Program-made: the position numbers and the translations under genes | Notes under the pieces: model-generated | The model's input: the letters and a program-made list of their open reading frames with translations, nothing else | What the model was told of the DNA's origin: nothing | Database searches by the model: none | Shown here: positions 11,870 to 25,200 of the stretch, piece after piece | How the letters are laid out: every line of letters begins with the position of its first letter | How positions within the stretch are numbered: the first letter of the stretch is position 1 | Assembly (NCBI RefSeq): GCF_029227915.1 | Contig: NC_079886.1 | Location: 26,018,501-26,082,500, forward strand | Length of the DNA: 64,000 nucleotides | Reading direction: 5' to 3' | Origin: Hydractinia symbiolongicarpus | Taxonomy: Eukaryota; Cnidaria; Hydrozoa; Anthoathecata; Hydractiniidae

Positions 11870-14800
11870 AATTTGTAGATAAATAACTCATTTTTTACTG
11901 TAGGACCAATCCTAGCCGTTATCGCACGCTGAAGAAATAGAAACAGTTTCAAAAACTATATTTCATTGACTTTCTACCGGTATCAGTCCGTTTCAGTTAC
12001 AACGGTTGCGTCACATATTCGTACCAACATGTATTTAGAGATATTTTTCTAATATTACTAGGTTGCATCGTTTTTAACACTGAAACGATTGACTGTGGGA
12101 ATTACTTGGACTGATTCTGGACTTTAACTTTATAAATGTGATAATTGAGACAATTCAACTCCAAGAAATAACAATGTTCTGAATTTGACATGATTGCTAG
12201 AACTCAGCGATTACACTGGTCGCTGTGGTAGCGCTTCATTTAAATTTGTAGATAAATAACTCATTTTTTACTGTAGGACCAATCCTAGCCGTTATCGCAC
12301 GCTGAAGAAATAGAAACAGTTTCAAAAACTATATTTCATTGACTTTCTAACGGTATCAGTCCGTTTCAGTTACAACGGTTGCGTCACATATTCGTACCAA
12401 CATGTATTTAGAGATATTTTTCTAATATTACTAGGTTGCCTCGCCTTAAACAGTGAAACGATTGACTGTGGGACTTAATTGAACTGATTTTGGACTGTGA
12501 GCTTACCAATGTGATGAATGAGACAATTGGACTCCATGCAATAACATTCTTCTTAAATTGGCATGATTGACGGAACTCAGCGATTAAACTGGGCGCGTTG
12601 TAGCGCTTTATTTAAAAATGTAGATATGTAAGTCATTTTTTACTGTGGGACCAATCCTTGCCGTTATCGCACGCTGAAGAAATACAGACAGTTTCAAAAA
12701 CTACATTTAGTTGACTTTCTATCGGTATCAGTCCGTTTCTGTTACTAAGGTTGCGTCACATATTCGTACCAACATGTATTTAGCGATATTTCTCTGATAT
12801 TACTAGGTTGCATCGCTTTTAACGGTAAAACGATTGACTGCAGGACTTAATTGAACTGATTTTGGACTTTAACTTTATAAGTGTGATAATTGAGACAATT
12901 GGACTCCGAGAAATAACAATGTTCTGAATTTGAAATGATTGCTAGAACACAGCAATTACACTGGGCGTTGTGGTAGCGCTTCATTTAAAAATGCAGATAA
13001 ATAAGTCATTTTTTACTGTATAACCAATCCTAGCCGTTATCGCACGCTGAAGAAATAGAGACAGTTTCGATAACTACATTTCGTTGACTTTCTAACGGTA
13101 TCAGTCCGTTTATGTTACTACGGTTGCGTCACACATTCGTACCAACATGTATTTAGCGATGTTTTTCTGATATTACTAGGTTGCATCGCTTTTAACAGTG
13201 AAACGATTGACTGCAGGACTTACTTGAACTGATTTTGGACTTTAGCTTTTTAAAAATTATAATTGAAACAATTGGACTCCATGCCAAAATATTCTTCTTA
13301 AATTGGCATGATTGCCGGTACTCAGCGATTTCACTGGGCGCTGTGGCAGTGCTTCATTTCAAAGTGTAGATATATTAGTCATTTTTTACTGTGGGACCAA
13401 TCCTAGCCGTTATCGCACGCTGAAAAAATTGAGACAGTTTCAAAAACTACATTTCATTGACTTTCTAACGGTATCAGTCCGTTTTAGTTACAACGGTTGC
13501 GTCACATATTCGTACCAACATGTATTTAGAGATATTTTTCTAATATTACTAGGTTGTATCGCTTTTAACACTGAAACGATTGACTGTGGGACTTAATTGA
13601 ACTGATTTTGAACTTTAACTTTATAAATGTGATAATTGAGACAATTCAACTCCAAGAAATAACAATGTTCTGAATTTGACATGATTGCTAGAACTCAGCG
13701 ATTACACTGGTCGCTGTGGTAGCGCTTCATTTAAATTTGTAGATAAATAACTCATTTTTTACTGTAGGATCAATCCTAGCCGTTATCGCACGCTGAAGAA
13801 ATAGAAACAGTTTCAAAAACTATATTTCATTGAATTTCTACCGGTATCAGTCCGTTTCAGTTACAACGGTTGCGTCACATATTCGTACCAACATGTATTT
13901 AGAGATATTTTTCTAATATTACTAGGTTGCATCGTTTTTAACACTGAAACGATTGACTGTGGGAATTACTTGGACTGATTCTGGACTTTAACTTTATAAA
14001 TATGATAATTGGGACAATTGGACTCCATGCAATAACATTCTTCTTAAATTGGCATGATTGACGGAACTGAGCGATTACACTGGGCGCTGTGGTAGCGCTT
14101 TATTTAAAAATGTAGATATATAAGTCATTTTTTACTGTGGGACCAATCCTAGCCGTTTTCGCACGCTGAAGAAATATAGACAGTTTCAAAAACTACATTT
14201 CATTGACTTTCTATCGGTATCAGTCCGTTTCTGTTACTACGGTTGCGTCACATATTCGTACCAACATGTATTTAGCGATGTTTTTCTGATATTACTAGGT
14301 TGCATCCCTTTTAACAGTGAAACGATTGAGTGTGGGACTTAATTGAACTAATTTTGGACTTTAACTTTATAAGTGTGATAATTGAGAAAATTCAACTCCA
14401 AGAAATAACAATGTTCTGAATTTGACATGATTGCTAGAACTGAGCGATTACACTGGGGGCTGTGGTAGCGCTTCATTTAAAAATGCAGATAAATAAGTCA
14501 TTTTTTAATGTAGGACCAATCCTAGCTGTTATCGTACGCTGAAGAAAAAGAGACAGTTTCAATAACTACATTTCATTGACTTTCTAACGGTATCAGTCCG
14601 TTTCAGTTACAACGGTTGCGTCACAAATTCGTACCAACATATATTTATCGATATTTTTCTAATATTACTAGGTTGCCTCGCCTTAAACAGTGAAACGATT
14701 GACTGTGGGACTTAATTGAACTGATTTTTGACTGTGAGCTTACCAATGTGATGAATGAGACAATTGGACTCCATGCAATAACATTCTTCTTAAATTGGCA

Positions 14801-17800
14801 TGATTGACGGAACTCAGCGATTAAACTGGGCGCGTTGTAGCGCTTTATTTAAAAATGTAGATATATAAGTCATTTTTTACTGTGGGACCAATCCTAGCCG
14901 TTTTCGCACGCTGAAGAAATATAGACAGTTTCAAAAACTACATTTCATTGACTTTCTATCGGTATCAGTCCGTTTCTGTTACTACGGTTGCGTCACATAT
15001 TCGTACCAACATGTATTTAGCGATGTTTTTCTGATATTACTAGGTTGCATCGCTTTTAACAGTGAAACGATTGAGTGTGGGACTTAATTGAACTAATTTT
15101 GGACTTTAACTTTATAAGTGTGATAATTGAGAAAATTCAAGTCCAAGAAATAACAATGTTCTGAATTTGACATGATTGCTAGAACTCAGCGATTACACTG
15201 GGGGCTGTGGTAGCGCTTCATTTAAAAATGCAGATAAATAAGTCATTTTTTAATGTAGGACCAATCCTAGCTGTTATCGTACGCTGAAGAAAAAGAGACA
15301 GTTTCAATAACTACATTTCATTGACTTTCTAACGGTATCAGTCCGTTTCAGTTACAACGGTTGCGTCACATATTCGTACCAACATGTATTTAGAGATATT
15401 TTTTTAATATTACTAGGTTGTATCGCTTTTAACACTGAAACGATTGACTGTGGGACTTAATTGCACTGATTTTGAACTTTAACTTTATAAATGTGATAAT
15501 TGAGACAATTCAACTCCAAGAAATAACAATGTTCTGAATTTGACATGATTGCTAGAACTCAGCGATTACACTGGTCGCTGTGGTAGCGCTTCATTTAAAT
15601 TTGTAGATAAATAACTCATTTTTTACTGTAGGACCAATCCTAGCCGTTATCGCACGCTGAAGAAATAGAAACAGTTTCAAAAACTATATTTCATTGACTT
15701 TCTACCGGTATCAGTCCGTTTCAGTTGCAACGGTTGCGTCACATATTCGTACCAACATGTATTTAGAGATATTTTTCTAATATTACTAGGTTGCATCGTT
15801 TTTAACACTGAAACGATTGACTGTGGGAATTACTTGGACTGATTCTGGACTTTAACTTTATAAATGTGATAATTGAGACAATTCAACTCCAAGAAATAAC
15901 AATGTTCTGAATTTGACATGATTGCTAGAACTCAGCGATTACACTGGTCGCTGTGGTAGCGCTTCATTTAAATTTGTAGATAAATAACTCATTTTTTACT
16001 GTAGGACCAATCCTAGCCGTTATCGCACGCTGAAGAAATAGAAACAGTTTCAAAAACTATATTTCATTGACTTTCTAACGGTATCAGTCCGTTTCAGTTA
16101 CAACGGTTGCGTCACATATTCGTACCAACATGTATTTAGAGATATTTTTCTAATATTACTAGGTTGCCTCGCCTTAAACAGTGAAACGATTGACTGTGGG
16201 ACTTAATTGAACTGATTTTGGACTGTGAGCTTACCAATGTGATGAATGAGACAATTGGACTCCATGCAATAACATTCTTCTTAAATTGGCATGATTGACG
16301 GAACTCAGCGATTAAACTGGGCGCGTTGTAGCGCTTTATTTAAAAATGTAGATATGTAAGTCATTTTTTACTGTGGGACCAATCCTTGCCGTTATCGCAC
16401 GCTGAAGAAATACAGACAGTTTCAAAAACTACATTTAGTTGACTTTCTATCGGTATCAGTCCGTTTCTGTTACTAAGGTTGCGTCACATATTCGTACCAA
16501 CATGTATTTAGCGATATTTCTCTGATATTACTAGGTTGCATCGCTTTTAACGGTAAAACGATTGACTGCAGGACTTAATTGAACTGATTTTGGACTTTAA
16601 CTTTATAAGTGTGATAATTGAGACAATTGGACTCCGAGAAATAACAATGTTCTGAATTTGAAATGATTGCTAGAACACAGCAATTACACTGGGCGTTGTG
16701 GTAGCGCTTCATTTAAAAATGCAGATAAATAAGTCATTTTTTACTGTATAACCAATCCTAGCCGTTATCGCACGCTGAAGAAATAGAGACAGTTTCGATA
16801 ACTACATTTCGTTGACTTTCTAACGGTATCAGTCCGTTTATGTTACTACGGTTGGTCACACATTCGTACCAACATGTATTTAGCGATGTTTTTCTGATAT
16901 TACTAGGTTCCATCGCTTTTAACAGTGAAACGATTGACTGCAGGACTTACTTGAACTGATTTTGGACTTTAGCTTTTTAAAAATTATAATTGAAACAATT
17001 GGACTCCATGCCAAAATATTCTTCTTAAATTGGCATGATTGCCGGTACTCAGCGATTTCACTGGGCGCTGTGGCAGTGCTTCATTTCAAAGTGTAGATAT
17101 ATTAGTCATTTTTTACTGTGGGACCAATCCTAGCCGTTATCGCACGCTGAAAAAATTGAGACAGTTTCAAAAACTACATTTCATTGACTTTCTAACGGTA
17201 TCAGTCCGTTTCAGTTACAACGGTTGCGTCACATATTCGTACCAACATGTATTTAGAGATATTTTTCTAATATTACTAGGTTGTATCGCTTTTAACACTG
17301 AAACGATTGACTGTGGGACTTAATTGAACTGATTTTGAACTTTAACTTTATAAATGTGATAATTGAGACAATTCAACTCCAAGAAATAACAATGTTCTGA
17401 ATTTGACATGATTGCTAGAACTCAGCGATTACACTGGTCGCTGTGGTAGCGCTTCATTTAAATTTGTAGATAAATAACTCATTTTTTACTGTAGGACCAA
17501 TCCTAGCCGTTATCGCACGCTGAAGAAATAGAAACAGTTTCAAAAACTATATTTCATTGAATTTCTACCGGTATCAGTCCGTTTCAGTTACAACGGTTGC
17601 GTCACATATTCGTACCAACATGTATTTAGAGATATTTTTCTAATATTACTAGGTTGCATCGTTTTTAACACTGAAACGATTGACTGTGGGAATTACTTGG
17701 ACTGATTCTGGACTTTAACTTTATAAATATGATAATTGGGACAATTGGACTCCATGCAATAACATTCTTCTTAAATTGGCATGATTGACGGAACTGAGCG

Positions 17801-20800
17801 ATTACACTGGGCGCTGTGGTAGCGCTTTATTTAAAAATATAGATATATAAGTCATTTTTTACTGTGGGACCAATCCTAGCCGTTTTCGCACGCTGAAGAA
17901 ATATAGACAGTTTCAAAAACTACATTTCATTGACTTTCTATCGGTATCAGTCCGTTTCTGTTACTACGGTTGCGTCACATATTCGTACCAACATGTATTT
18001 AGCGATGTTTTTCTGATATTACTAGGTTGCATCCCTTTTAACAGTGAAACGATTGAGTGTGGGACTTAATTGAACTAATTTTGGACTTTAACTTTATAAG
18101 TGTGATAATTGAGAAAATTCAACTCCAAGAAATAACAATGTTCTGAATTTGACATGATTGCTAGAACTGAGCGATTACACTGGGGGCTGTGGTAGCGCTT
18201 CATTTAAAAATGCAGATAAATAAGTCATTTTTTAATGTAGGACCAATCCTAGCTGTTATCGTACGCTGAAGAAAAAGAGACAGTTTCAATAACTACATTT
18301 CATTGACTTTCTAACGGTATCAGTCCGTTTCAGTTACAACGGTTGCGTCACAAATTCGTACCAACATATATTTATCGATATTTTTCTAATATTACTAGGT
18401 TGCCTCGCCTTAAACAGTGAAACGATTGACTGTGGGACTTAATTGAACTGATTTTTGACTGTGAGCTTACCAATGTGATGAATGAGACAATTGGACTCCA
18501 TGCAATAACATTCTTCTTAAATTGGCATGATTGACGGAACTCAGCGATTAAACTGGGCGCGTTGTAGCGCTTTATTTAAAAATGTAGATATATAAGTCAT
18601 TTTTTACTGTGGGACCAATCCTAGCCGTTTTCGCACGCTGAAGAAATATAGACAGTTTCAAAAACTACATTTCATTGACTTTCTATCGGTATCAGTCCGT
18701 TTCTGTTACTACTGTTGCGTCACATATTCGTACCAACATGTATTTAGCGATGTTTTTCTGATATTACTAGGTTGCATCGCTTTTAACAGTGAAACGATTG
18801 AGTGTGGGACTTAATTGAACTAATTTTGGACTTTAACTTTATAAGTGTGATAATTGAGAAAATTCAACTCCAAGAAATAACAATGTTCTGAATTTGACAT
18901 GATTGCTAGAACTCAGCGATTACACTGGGGGCTGTGGTAGCGCTTCATTTAAAAATGCAGATAAATAAGTCATTTTTTAATGTAGGACCAATCCTAGCTG
19001 TTATCGTACGCTGAAGAAAAAGAGACAGTTTCAATAACTACATTTCATTGACTTTCTAACGGTATCAGTCCGTTTCAGTTACAACGATTGCGTCACATAT
19101 TCGTACCAACATGTATTTAGAGATATTTTTCTAATATTACTAGGTTGCATCGTTTTTAACACTGAAACGATTGACTGTGGGAATTACTTGGACTGATTCT
19201 GGACTTTAACTTTATAAATATGATAATTGGGACAATTGGACTCCATGCAATAACATTCTTCTTAAATTGGCATGATTGACGGAACTGAGCGATTACACTG
19301 GGCGCTGTGGTAGCGCTTTATTTAAAAATGTAGATATATAAGTCATTTTTTACTGTGGGACCAATCCTAGCCGTTTTCGCACGCTGAAGAAATATAGACA
19401 GTTTCAAAAACTACATTTCATTGACTTTCTATCGGTATCAGTCCGTTTCTGTTACTACGGTTGCGTCACATATTCGTACCAACATGTATTTAGCGATGTT
19501 TTTCTGATATTACTAGGTTGCATCGCTTTTAACAGTGAAACGATTGAGTGTGGGACTTAATTGAACTGATTTTGGACTGTGAGCTTACAAATGTGATGAA
19601 TGAGACAATTGGACTCCATGAAATAACATTCTTCTTAAATTGGCATGATTGCCGGAACTCAGCGATTACACTGGGCGCTGTGGTGGCGCTTCATTTAAAA
19701 ATGTAGATATGTAAGTCATTTTTTACTGTGGGACCAATCCTAGCCGTTATTGCACGCTGAAGAAATTGAGACAGTTTCAAAAACTACATTTCATTGACTT
19801 TCTAACGGTGTCAGCCCGTTTGAGTTATAACAGTTGGGTCACATTTTTGTACCAACATGTATTTAGCGATATTTTTCTGATATTACTAGGTTGCATCGCT
19901 TTTAACACTGAAACAATTGACTGTGGGACTTAATTGAACTCATTTTGGACTGTGACCTAACAAATGTGATGAATGAGACAATTGGACTCCATGAAATAAT
20001 ATTCTCCTTAAATTGGCATGATTGCCGGTACTCAGCGATTACACTGGGCGCTGTGGCAGCGCTTCATTTAAAAGTGTAGATATATTAGTCATTTTTTACT
20101 GTAGGACCAATCCTAGCCGTTATCGCACGCTGAAGAAATTGAGACAGTTTCAAAAACTACATTTCATTGACTTTCTATCGGTATCAGTCCGTTTCAGTTA
20201 CAACAGTTGCGTCACATATTCGTACCAACATGTATTTAGCGATATTTTTCTGATATTACTAGGATGTATCGCTTTTAACAGTGAAACGATTGACTGTGGG
20301 ACTTAATTGAACTGATTTTGAACTTTAACTTTATAAGCGTGATAATTGAGATAATTGGTCTCAAAGAAATAACAATGTTCTGAATTTGACATGATTGCTA
20401 GAACTCAGCGATTACACTGGGCGCTGTTGTACGCTTCATTTAAAAATGCAGATAAATATGTCATTTTTTACTGTAGGACCAATCCTAGCTGTTATCGCAC
20501 GCTGAAGAAATAGAGACAGTTTCAAAAACTACATTTCATTGATTTTCTAACGGTATCAGTCCGTTTCAGTTACAACGGTTGCGTCACATATTCGTACCAA
20601 CATATATTTATCGATATTTTTCTGATATTACTAGGTTGCCTCGCCTTAAAAAGTGAAACGATTGACTGTGGGACTTATTTGAACTGATTTTGGACTGTGA
20701 CCTTACAAATGTGATAAATGAGACAATTGGACTCCATGAAATAACATTCTTCTTAAATTGGCATGATTGCCGGAACTCAGCGTTTAAACTGGGCGCTGTG

Positions 20801-23800
20801 GTAGCGCTTCATTTAAAAATGTAGATATATAAGTCATTTTTTACTGTGGGACCAATCCTAGCCGTTATTGCACGCTGAAGAAATTGAGACAATTTCAAAA
20901 ACTACATTTCATTGACTTTCTAACGGTGTCAGCCCGTTTGAGTTATAACAGTTGTGTCACATTTTTGTACCAACATGTATTTAGTGATATTTTTCTGATA
21001 TTACTAGGTTGCATCGCTTTTAACACTGAAATAATTGACTGTGGGACTTAATTGAACTCATTTTGGACTGTGACCTAACAAATGTGATGAATGAGACAAT
21101 TGGACTCCATGAAATAATATTCTCCTTAAATTGGCATGATTGCCGGTACTCAGCGATTACACTGGGCGCTGTGGCAGCGCTTCATTTAAAAGTGTAGATA
21201 TATTAGTCATTTTTTACTGTAGGACCAATCCTAGCCGTTATCGCACGCTGAAGAAATTGAGACAGTTTCAAAAACTACATTTCATTGACTTTCTAACGGT
21301 ATCAGTCCGTTTCTGTTACAACGTTTGCGTCACATATTCGTACCAACATGTGTTTAGCGATATTTTTCTGATATTACTAGGTTATATCGCTTTTAACAGT
21401 GAAACGATTGACTGTGGGACTTAATTGAACTGATTTTGGACTTTATCTTTATAAGTGTGATAATTGAGAAAATTCAACTCCAAGAAATAACAATGTTCTG
21501 AATTTGACATGATTGCTAGAACTCAGCGATTACACTAGGCGCTGTGGCAGCGCTTCATTTAAATTTGTAGATAAATAACTCATTTTTTACTGTAGGACCA
21601 ATCCTAGCCGTTATCGCACGCTGAAGAAATAGAAACAGTTTCAAAAACTATATTTCATTGACTTTCTAACGGTATCAGTCCGTTTCAGTTACAACGGTTG
21701 CGTCACATATTCGTACCAACATGTATTTAGAGATATTTTTCTAATATTACTAGGTTGTATCGCTTTTAACACTGAAACGATTGGCTGTGGGACTTAATTG
21801 CACTGATTTTGAACTTTAACTTTATAAATGTGATAATTGAGACAATTCAACTCCAAGAAATAACAATGTTCTGAATTTGACATGATTGCTAGAACTCAGC
21901 GATTACACTGGTCGCTGTGGTAGCGCTTCATTTAAATTTGTAGATAAATAACTCATTTTTTACTGTAGGACCAATCCTAGCCGTTATCGCACGCTGAAAA
22001 AATAGAAACAGTTTCAAAAACTATATTTCATTGACTTTCTACCGGTATCAGTCCGTTTCAGTTACAACGGTTGCGTCACATATTCGTACCAACATGTATT
22101 TAGAGATATTTTTCAAATATTACTAGGTTGCATCGTTTTTATCACTGAAACGATTGACTGTGGGAATTACTTGGACTGATTCTGGACTTTAACTTTATAA
22201 ATATGATAATTGGGACAATTGGACTCCATGCAATAACATTCTTCTTAAATTGGCATGATTTACGGAACTGAGCGATTACACTGGGCGCTGTGGTAGCGCT
22301 TTATTTAAAAATGTAGATTTATAAGTCATTTTTTACTGTGGGACCAATCCTAGCTGTTTTCGCACGCTGAAGAAATATAGACAGTTTCAAAAACTACATT
22401 TCATTGACTTTCTATCGGTATCAGTCCGTTTCTGTTACTACGGTTGCGTCACATATTCGTACCAACATGTATTTAGCGATGTTTTTCTGATATTACTAGG
22501 TTGCATCGCTTTTAACAGTGAAACGATTGAGTGTGGGACTTAATTGAACTAATTTTGGACTTTAACTTTATAAGTGTGATAATTGAGAAAATTCAACTCC
22601 AAGAAATAACAATGTTCTGAATTTGACATGATTGCTAGAACTCAGCGATTACACTGGGGGCTGTGGTAGCGCTTCATTTAAAAATGCAGATAAATAAGTC
22701 ATTTTTTAATGTAGGACCAATCCTAGCTGTTATCGTACGCTGAAGAAAAAGAGACAGTTTCAATAACTACATTTCATTGACTTTCTAACGGTATCAGTCC
22801 GTTTCAGTTACAACGGTTGCGTCACAAATTCGTACCAACATATATTTATCGATATTTTTCTAATATTACTAGGTTGCCTCGCCTTAAACAGTGAAACGAT
22901 TGACTGTGGGACTTAATTGAACTGATTTTGGACTGTGAGCTTACCAATGTGATGAATGAGACAATTGGACTCCATGCAATAACATTCTTCTTAAATTGGC
23001 ATGATTGACGGAACTCAGCGATTAAACTGGGCGCGTTGTAGCGCTTTATTTAAAAATGTAGATATATAAGTCATTTTTTACTGTGGGACCAATCCTAGCC
23101 GTTTTCACACGCTGAAGAAATATAGACAGTTTAAAAAACTACATTTCATTGACTTTCTATCGGTATCAGTCCGTTTCTGTTACTACGGTTGCGTCACATA
23201 TTCGTACCAACATATATTTATCGATATTTTTCTAATATTACTAGGTTGCCTCGCCTTAAACAGTGAAACGATTGACTGTGGGACTTAATTGAACTGATTT
23301 TGGACTGTGAGCTTACCAATGTGATGAATGAGACAATTGGACTCCATGCAATAACATTCTTCTTAAATTGGCATGATTGACGGAACTCAGCGATTAAACT
23401 GGGGGCTGTGGTAGCGCTTCATTTAAAAATGTAGATATATAAGTCATTTTTTACTGTGGGACCAATCCTAGCCGTTTTCGCACGCTGAAGAAATATAGAC
23501 AGTTTCAAAAACTACATTTCATTGACTTTCTATCGGTATCAGTCCGTTTCTGTTACTACGGTTGCGTCACATATTCGTACCAACATGTATTTAGCGATGT
23601 TTTTCTGATATTACTAGGTTGCATCGCTTTTAACAGTGAAACGATTGAGTGTGGGACTTAATTGAACTAATTTTGGACTTTAACTTTATAAGTGTGATAA
23701 TTGAGAAAATTCAACTCCAAGAAATAACAATGTTCTGAATTTGACATGATTGCTAGAACTCAGCGATTACACTGGGGGCTGTGGTAGCGCTTCATTTAAA

Positions 23801-25200
23801 AATGCAGATAAATAAGTCATTTTTTAATGTAGGACCAATCCTAGCTGTTATCGTACGCTGAAGAAAAAGAGACAGTTTCAATAACTACATTTCATTGACT
23901 TTCTAACGGTATCAGTCCGTTTCAGTTACAACGGTTGCGTCACAAATTCGTACCAACATATATTTATCGATATTTTTCTAATATTACTAGGTTGCCTCGC
24001 CTTAAACAGTGAAACGATTGACTGTGGGACTTAATTGAACTGATTTTGGACTGTGAGCTTACCAATGTGATGAATGAGACAATTGGACTCCATGCAATAA
24101 CATTCTTCTTAAATTGGCATGATTGACGGAACTCAGCGATTAAACTGGGCGCGTTGTAGCGCTTTATTTAAAAATGTAGATATGTAAGTCATTTTTTACT
24201 GTGGGACCAATCCTTGCCGTTATCGCACGCTGAAGAAATACAGACAGTTTCAAAAACTACATTTAGTTGATTTTCTATCGGTATCAGTCCGTTTCTGTTA
24301 CTAAGGTTGCGTCACAGATTCGTACCAACATGTATTTAGCGATATTTCTCTGATATTACTAGGTTGCATCGCTTTTAACGGTAAAACGATTGACTGCAGG
24401 ACTTAATTGAACTGATTTTGGACTTTAACTTTATAAATGTGATAATTGAGACAATTGGACTCCAAGAAATAACAATGTTCTGAATTTGACATGATTGCTA
24501 GAACTCAGCGATTACACTGAGCGCTGTGGTAGCGCTTCATTTAAAAATGCACATAAATAAGTCATTTTTTACTGTAGGACCAATCCTAGCCATTATCGAA
24601 CGCTGAAGAAATTGAGACAGTTTCAAAAACTACATTTCAATGACTTTCTAACGGTATCAGTCCGTTTCAGTTACAACGGTTGCGTCACATATTCGTACCA
24701 ACATATATTTATCGATATTTTTCTGATATTAGTAGGTTGCCTCGCCTTAAACAGTGAAACGATTGACTGTGGGACTTAATTGAACTGATTTTGGACTTTA
24801 ACTTTATAAGTGTGATAATTGAGACAATTGGACTCCAAGAAATAAAAATGTTCTGAATTTGACATGATTGCTAGAACTCAGCGATTACACTGGGCGCTGT
24901 GGTAGCGCTTCATTTAAAAATGCAGATAAATAAGTCATTTTTTACTATAGGATCAATCCTAGCTGTTATCGCACGCTGAAGAAATAGAGACAGTTTCAAA
25001 AACTACATTTCATTGACTTTCTAACGGTATTAGTCCGTTTCAGTTACAACGGTTGCGTCACATATTCGTACCAACATATATTTATCGATATTTTTCTGAT
25101 ATTACTAGGTTGCCTCGCCTTAAACAGTGAAACGATTGACTGTGGGACTTACTTGAACTGATTTTGGACTTTAACTTTATAAATGTGATAATTGAAACAA
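11870..25200 (+). repeat. Satellite block III, with a 3.73-kb 10-mer tandem duplication
   Basis: Segment 11870-15410 is repeated at 15598-19137 (offset 3728 bp, then 3727 bp after a 1-base deletion near 16853). This makes a tandem higher-order unit of ten monomers. Private markers shared by both copies include 'gcgcgttgtagcgctttatt', 'cgttttcgcacgctgaag' and 'actgatttttgactgtgag'. A few later substitutions separate the copies, such as 'gttcc' for 'gttgc' near 16909. Related units continue to about 25.2 kb, with 2-mer (about 745-bp) periodicity of the 'cgttttcgcacg' variant. Confidence 0.87.

Noticed and set aside
13312-17323. A recurring 94-residue open frame (for example 13312-13596, 17039-17323, 20022-20306, 42037-42321) as a conserved protein gene family
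   Set aside because: The frames start at TTG, not ATG, and occur once per satellite monomer at the same place. They are broken in most monomers and cannot continue because 373 is not a multiple of three. Similarity between them is repeat identity, not protein selection.
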